A stretch of DNA of 8,314 nucleotides from Moraxella lacunata. Lineage in GTDB: Bacteria; Pseudomonadota; Gammaproteobacteria; Pseudomonadales; Moraxellaceae. The stretch covers positions 1-8,314 of the forward strand of contig NZ_MXAN01000025.1 in NCBI RefSeq assembly GCF_002027545.1. Reading direction: 5' to 3'. Within the stretch, counting starts at the first letter, position 1, and every line of letters starts with the position of its first letter. Under the pieces are notes generated by a model that made no database searches, had not been told where the DNA came from, and worked only from the letters and a program-made list of their open reading frames with translations. Positions 5,246 through 8,314 of this stretch are shown in pieces. Position numbers and translations under genes: made by a program.

Positions 5246-8200
5246 TGTGGTTACGTCCGTTGTTCTGATGGTCAATGGCACATCTTATACCGCCACAAAA
5301 ACAGCCGATCCAAACACCTATACCGCCGATGTGTCCATGACGGATTTGGCTAATGACACGCAGATTGTCGCTCACGTTACCGCCCAAGACAAGGCAGGCA
5401 ATGTGGCAACGGTGAATGGCGAGCGGGCGTATGATGTCAATCTGTCTGCCCCGCAAGTTACCATCAAACTTGACCCGATTGCCAATGACAACATCATTGA
5501 CGAGACAGAACGCACAGGCGATAGTGATGGCAATATCATCATTACAGGCAAAGCGACAGGCGACTACAACGACCAAGATGATGTGGTGGTAAGCCTTGGT
5601 AACAGCACTTATCCTGCCAAGCTGACCGCCCAAGGCACATTCTCGGTTGCCATACCTGCCGACACCTTGACCAAAGACAGCACCAAATCAATCACCGCCA
5701 CCCTTAGCACCAAAAACAGCGTGGGCAACACGGCAACTGTAAGCGATACTGTGGGGTATGCGGTGCAGTCGAATGAATTACAAATCATCATCGACCCCAT
5801 TACTGCCGACAACCTTATTAATGAGAGCGAAGTCACAGGCGAGATTGTCATTACAGGTAGTGTATCAGGGGCGGACAGATTGCTCAATCAGCCCGTTACG
5901 CTAACCATTGGCGGACAAGACTTTGAGACAACTGCCAATGCCGATGGCGTATTTGAATTGCTCATATCGGCAAGTGTGCTAAAAGACGTGCCAACCTACA
6001 CCATTGTCGCCACCGCCACAGGGCAAAATAATGCCAAAGCAAGCACTAATTTGGCATATAAAGTCGGTGCCAATGTTGCCGCCCAAATTGACATTACCAA
6101 TATTGATGGCAATTTTGGGCTAAGTGTTGCCCAAGAAGAGTCGATTGTTAGAATTGGCGGACAATTTGAGTTTGATGGGGTATTTGGCAAAGGCATGAAT
6201 GATATGCACGTTCGCCATGTGAGCGTTAAGATTGGCGATAAGACCTATTATTCAGGGCTTGACCGTGGCAAATTTTTCTTTGATGTGCCGTTTGATGAAT
6301 TACAAGCATTAAACGGTCAGTCGCTGAGCTATGAATTTATTCACAATCCCAATGCCAAATTGTACGATTTGACCGATTTGGGCGGTGGGGCATATCAGAT
6401 TACCGATAGCAACACCAACTGGCAAATCAATGCCGATGGCAAAAATACCGCCACCATCAAAGAAGTAACCATTGATAGTCCTTATCTGACCAAAGGGGCT
6501 GATGGTAATTATAGCGTGGCGGTGTCCGATGAGCCGATGTCTGTGGTAAGCGGTGTGGTGTCGGGCAGTGCTAAGGCTGATGACGTGGTGAGCATTGATG
6601 TGGCAGGCACAAAATACACAGCCGTGGTGGGGGCGGACAATACCTTTAAGGCGATGGTAAAAACGTCCGATTTGGACAAAGATGATGACAGTCTTGTCGT
6701 TGCAAGCCTTGCTACCCAAGACTTGGCAGGCAATGCCATCACGGTACAAGATACCGAACGCTTTGTCAATGCCAATCGTATGTCCAAGGAGCTGGTCTTT
6801 ACACGACCGTCCAACACCGAGCCGACAAATCTTGACCACACAAGCCCCGACAATGACATGGCGTATTTTATCAAGTACCTAAATTCGCACAAAATGGAAA
6901 CCAAGCCATTTAGCATTCCTGTGGGTGGGTATGCCACCGAGCCTGCCATTGTCAAATATCATTTTGCCACGCCTGATGACTATCATGTCCTAAAAGAGCG
7001 ATACACAAGGGGTGTGCAGGGCGAAGTCAATGCTGATTTGAGTACCCTAAAACCCTACACCGAAGCCATGAAAAACATCGTGCGTAAGGCATATGATGAA
7101 TATGCAAGCTATGCCAATATTAAGTTTATTGAAGTGGACGACCCGCTGGACGCAGACACCAATCTGTTTTCGGCAAATCTAACAGGTGTGCATTCGGGCA
7201 GTTCGGCTTATGCGTTTTTGGGTGGTAATATCTGGTGGTCAAATGGCTATGCCAACGTTCAAAGCGGACACAGTCCCTTTGCTTACTATACCGCCTTGCA
7301 TGAGATTGGGCATACGCTCAATATGCGACACACCCATGACAACTTTAAGGGCGACTATCTGCCAGAAGACAGTTTGGAATTTTCGGTGTTGTCTTATAAG
7401 CCTTATATGAATTATAGTATGTATCTCAACATGGGTGGGCTTAGAATGTATGATTTGGCACACATTCACCGCCAGTTTGGGGTCAATCCCAATGCCCGCT
7501 CAGGCGATGATGTTTATACTTTCAAAAATTACAACACCGTACTGGGCGATGGCGACCGCTATATTTGGGACGGGAATGGTGTGGATACCTTTGATGCGTC
7601 CAACGAAACCCAAGGCGTAAACGTCAATCTAACCCTTGGTTCGTGGATTTATGTGGGCGATGAACGCCAAAAAACCTTTGCCATCAAAAACTTATCCACC
7701 GTAACATTTGCCGATTATTTTGATCTAAACGACACAGATACGCTCATCGGCGGGGTCGGGGACGACACTTACATCATCGACAGCACAGGCGATAGCATTA
7801 CCGAGCTTGCAGGCGAAGGGGTGGATAGCGTGTTTAGCCATGTTGATTTTGACCTAAATGGGCAAGAGCTTGAAAACCTGACCTTGATTGGTATTACCGC
7901 CAAAACCGCCACAGGCAACGAGCTTGACAACGTACTGACCGCCAACAACATGGGCAATACCCTAATCGGCAATGCAGGGAATGATACCTTGATTGGCGGT
8001 TTGGGGGCGGACATTTTGACAGGGGGCGATGGCGATGATATTTTTGTGTTTAGCACCCTGCTAAATGGCACGATGGACACCATTACCGACTTTGAGATGG
8101 GCGACAAAATCAAACTTGACAAAGCGGTCTTTGATGTGGACGCAAGCACCCTAACCGAGCGTATCACTTACAATAAAGACACCAAAGTTCTATCCTATGA

Positions 8201-8288
8201 TGCCGATGGCGAAGGTGGTGCAGATGCCATTGATTTTGCCAAGGTGGAAGGGGTGTTTGAAGTTAAGCTTGACAACTTTATTTTATAA
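5226..8288 (+). CDS. Fragment 4: Ig-like modules + serralysin-like metalloprotease + RTX type I secretion C-terminus (longest open part of the broken gene)
   Basis: This 1020-residue open frame would be called as a gene by software, but its ATG 5226 lies inside an Ig-like strand and has no Shine-Dalgarno; the true N-terminus is upstream in other frames. It holds Ig-like modules to about residue 515, a linker, then a protease domain (about 540-760). That domain has the zinc motif HEIGHTLNMRH at 692-702 with catalytic Glu 693, a Met-turn region FSVLSYKPYMNYSM (from 719) and a serralysin-like exit, YDLAHIHRQFGVN...RSGDDVYTF. The RTX repeats and an M10 C-terminal Ca-binding region follow, then the uncleaved C-terminal secretion signal ending in DNFIL. 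Unlike true serralysins (about 450-500 residues with a short propeptide) the catalytic domain sits at the end of a large adhesin stalk. If expressed alone it could still be exported, since the type I signal is C-terminal. Confidence 0.8.
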   Translation: MIWGVDDVVTSVVLMVNGTSYTATKTADPNTYTADVSMTDLANDTQIVAHVTAQDKAGNVATVNGERAYDVNLSAPQVTIKLDPIANDNIIDETERTGDSDGNIIITGKATGDYNDQDDVVVSLGNSTYPAKLTAQGTFSVAIPADTLTKDSTKSITATLSTKNSVGNTATVSDTVGYAVQSNELQIIIDPITADNLINESEVTGEIVITGSVSGADRLLNQPVTLTIGGQDFETTANADGVFELLISASVLKDVPTYTIVATATGQNNAKASTNLAYKVGANVAAQIDITNIDGNFGLSVAQEESIVRIGGQFEFDGVFGKGMNDMHVRHVSVKIGDKTYYSGLDRGKFFFDVPFDELQALNGQSLSYEFIHNPNAKLYDLTDLGGGAYQITDSNTNWQINADGKNTATIKEVTIDSPYLTKGADGNYSVAVSDEPMSVVSGVVSGSAKADDVVSIDVAGTKYTAVVGADNTFKAMVKTSDLDKDDDSLVVASLATQDLAGNAITVQDTERFVNANRMSKELVFTRPSNTEPTNLDHTSPDNDMAYFIKYLNSHKMETKPFSIPVGGYATEPAIVKYHFATPDDYHVLKERYTRGVQGEVNADLSTLKPYTEAMKNIVRKAYDEYASYANIKFIEVDDPLDADTNLFSANLTGVHSGSSAYAFLGGNIWWSNGYANVQSGHSPFAYYTALHEIGHTLNMRHTHDNFKGDYLPEDSLEFSVLSYKPYMNYSMYLNMGGLRMYDLAHIHRQFGVNPNARSGDDVYTFKNYNTVLGDGDRYIWDGNGVDTFDASNETQGVNVNLTLGSWIYVGDERQKTFAIKNLSTVTFADYFDLNDTDTLIGGVGDDTYIIDSTGDSITELAGEGVDSVFSHVDFDLNGQELENLTLIGITAKTATGNELDNVLTANNMGNTLIGNAGNDTLIGGLGADILTGGDGDDIFVFSTLLNGTMDTITDFEMGDKIKLDKAVFDVDASTLTERITYNKDTKVLSYDADGEGGADAIDFAKVEGVFEVKLDNFIL
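5233..5238 (+). other. G6 tract carrying a +1 frameshift
   Basis: With six G residues the frame reads NDLGGG and stops. With five it reads NDLGVDDVVTSVVLMVNG, joining fragment 3 to the long downstream frame in the middle of an Ig-like strand. One extra G by slippage is the simplest explanation. The tract is short for classical phase variation, and a sequencing homopolymer error is also possible. Confidence 0.7.
7299..7331 (+). other. Metzincin zinc-binding motif HEIGHTLNMRH
   Basis: H-E-x-x-H-x-x-N-x-x-H supplies three zinc-ligand histidines and the catalytic glutamate. Serralysins normally have glycine where this protein has asparagine; some other metzincins (ADAM-type) accept Asn there. 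The related Met-turn at 7383-7397 reads SVLSY where the family usually has SxMSY. The fold is recognisable, and activity is plausible but untested. Confidence 0.85.
7749..8048 (+). repeat. RTX calcium-binding nonapeptide repeats
   Basis: GGxGxDxxx units are seen at 7749-7775 (GGVGDDTYI), 7968-7994 (GNAGNDTLI), 7995-8021 (GGLGADILT) and 8022-8048 (GGDGDDIFV). They form a parallel beta-roll that binds calcium outside the cell and drives folding after type I secretion. The single unit at 7749 is separated from the other three by a spacer that carries degenerate repeats such as GNELDNVLT. Confidence 0.9.
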
Positions 8289-8314
8289 GGTTTGATACTT
8301 CAATCTCAACTTAA

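Larger units (their letters stand above)
4081..6770 (+). repeat. Array of bacterial Ig-like modules
   Basis: About seven to eight modules of roughly 95-130 residues follow each other, interrupted by the inserted element and the G-tract frameshift. Each starts with a strand plus a D-x-I-x-x-D-N-x-I-N-x-x-E-like motif: AQDDIINLIES, AGDN/VINKEES, TDDNLINQDDS, ANDNIIDETE, TADNLINESE. Each then carries an I-T-G strand and ends with a D-x-x-G-N-x-A-T strand such as TAQDKAGNVATV or ATQDLAGNAITV. The module at about 6068-6460 is longer and more divergent. These modules form an extended stalk in Bap, LapA and BapA-type surface proteins. Sequences are similar in pattern but not near-identical at DNA level, so the array is old rather than a recent expansion. 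Confidence 0.75.
3541..8288 (+). pseudogene. Giant type I-secreted Bap-like Ig-repeat adhesin fused to a serralysin-like (M10) metalloprotease; triply disrupted
   Basis: One original gene of about 1550 codons can be rebuilt. Order: BapA-prefix-like N-terminus (codons 1 to ~100), glycine-rich hydrophobic segment (~115-137), acidic and proline linker (~139-180), Ig-like modules (to about 6770), zinc protease domain (about 6840-7500, HEIGHTLNMRH at H1222-H1232), RTX nonapeptides and a C-terminus ending DNFIL. Such proteins leave the cell through a type I (ABC/MFP/TolC) exporter and fold in external calcium; no exporter gene is in the window. Lesions: TGA at 3706-3708, a 94-base net insertion at 4738-4831 and a G6 tract at 5233-5238 that is one G too long. 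Removing 95 bases gives 4653 nt, divisible by three. Reading frames on both sides of each lesion join in mid-domain with conserved sequence, so this is one decayed gene and not several. The ATG 3541 start has no strong Shine-Dalgarno. It is divergent from the GTPase gene. Confidence 0.85.

Noticed and set aside
4781..5281. Minus-strand 166-residue open frame
   Set aside because: It crosses the inserted element and the G tract and is antisense to conserved Ig-like modules; no start signal or recognisable motif.
6309..6839. Minus-strand 176-residue open frame
   Set aside because: Antisense shadow of the Ig-like/linker region; His/Ile/Gly-rich pattern mirrors the Asp/Asn/Thr codons of the sense strand.
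1..8314. CRISPR array, tRNA or rRNA genes, riboswitches
   Set aside because: No regularly spaced near-identical repeats, and no cloverleaf-like or conserved RNA motif was noticed.

Overview
The window looks like a chromosomal segment from a gammaproteobacterium, probably Moraxella or a close relative in the Moraxellaceae. This guess rests on the general look of the proteins, the AT-rich intergenic DNA and a Moraxella-style dispersed palindrome (GGCGTGC-ACA-GCACGCC with TGTAGGG/CCCTACA ends). No rRNA or other decisive marker is present, so the assignment is an inference.

Layout. (1) 48-869 (+): the N-terminal part of a phage tail tape measure protein that stops after 273 residues; it is a prophage remnant. 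(2) 973-1548 (-): a GNAT N-acetyltransferase interrupted by one in-frame TGA at 1084-1086; the rest of a typical GNAT C-terminus follows in the same frame. (3) 1598-2992 (-): an intact Era/HSR1-like GTPase with a C-terminal DUF3482-type region, probably co-transcribed with the GNAT gene. (4) 2993-3540: a 548-base intergenic region between divergent genes. It holds two candidate promoters, a ~110 bp nested palindromic repeat and an 11-bp-stem hairpin. (5) 3541-8288 (+): one very large secreted-protein gene broken in three places.

The broken gene is the main content. Joined, it would encode about 1550 residues: a BapA-type prefix domain, a glycine-rich hydrophobic segment, a Pro/Glu/Thr linker, roughly seven or eight bacterial Ig-like modules, a serralysin-like (M10) zinc metalloprotease domain, RTX calcium-binding nonapeptides and a type I secretion C-terminus. 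The three lesions are a TGA stop at codon 56 (3706-3708), a 91 bp MITE-like insertion with an AAT target duplication (4738-4828, net +94 bases), and one extra G in a G6 tract (5233-5238). Removing the 94 bases and one G leaves 4653 nt, exactly 1551 codons including the stop, which supports this reconstruction.

Taken together, the window shows gene decay: a phage remnant, a nonsense-mutated acetyltransferase and a triply broken adhesin/protease surround one intact GTPase. I see no intact new multi-gene system. The two most notable items are the Bap-adhesin/serralysin fusion and the small transposon-like element whose precise removal restores the reading frame.
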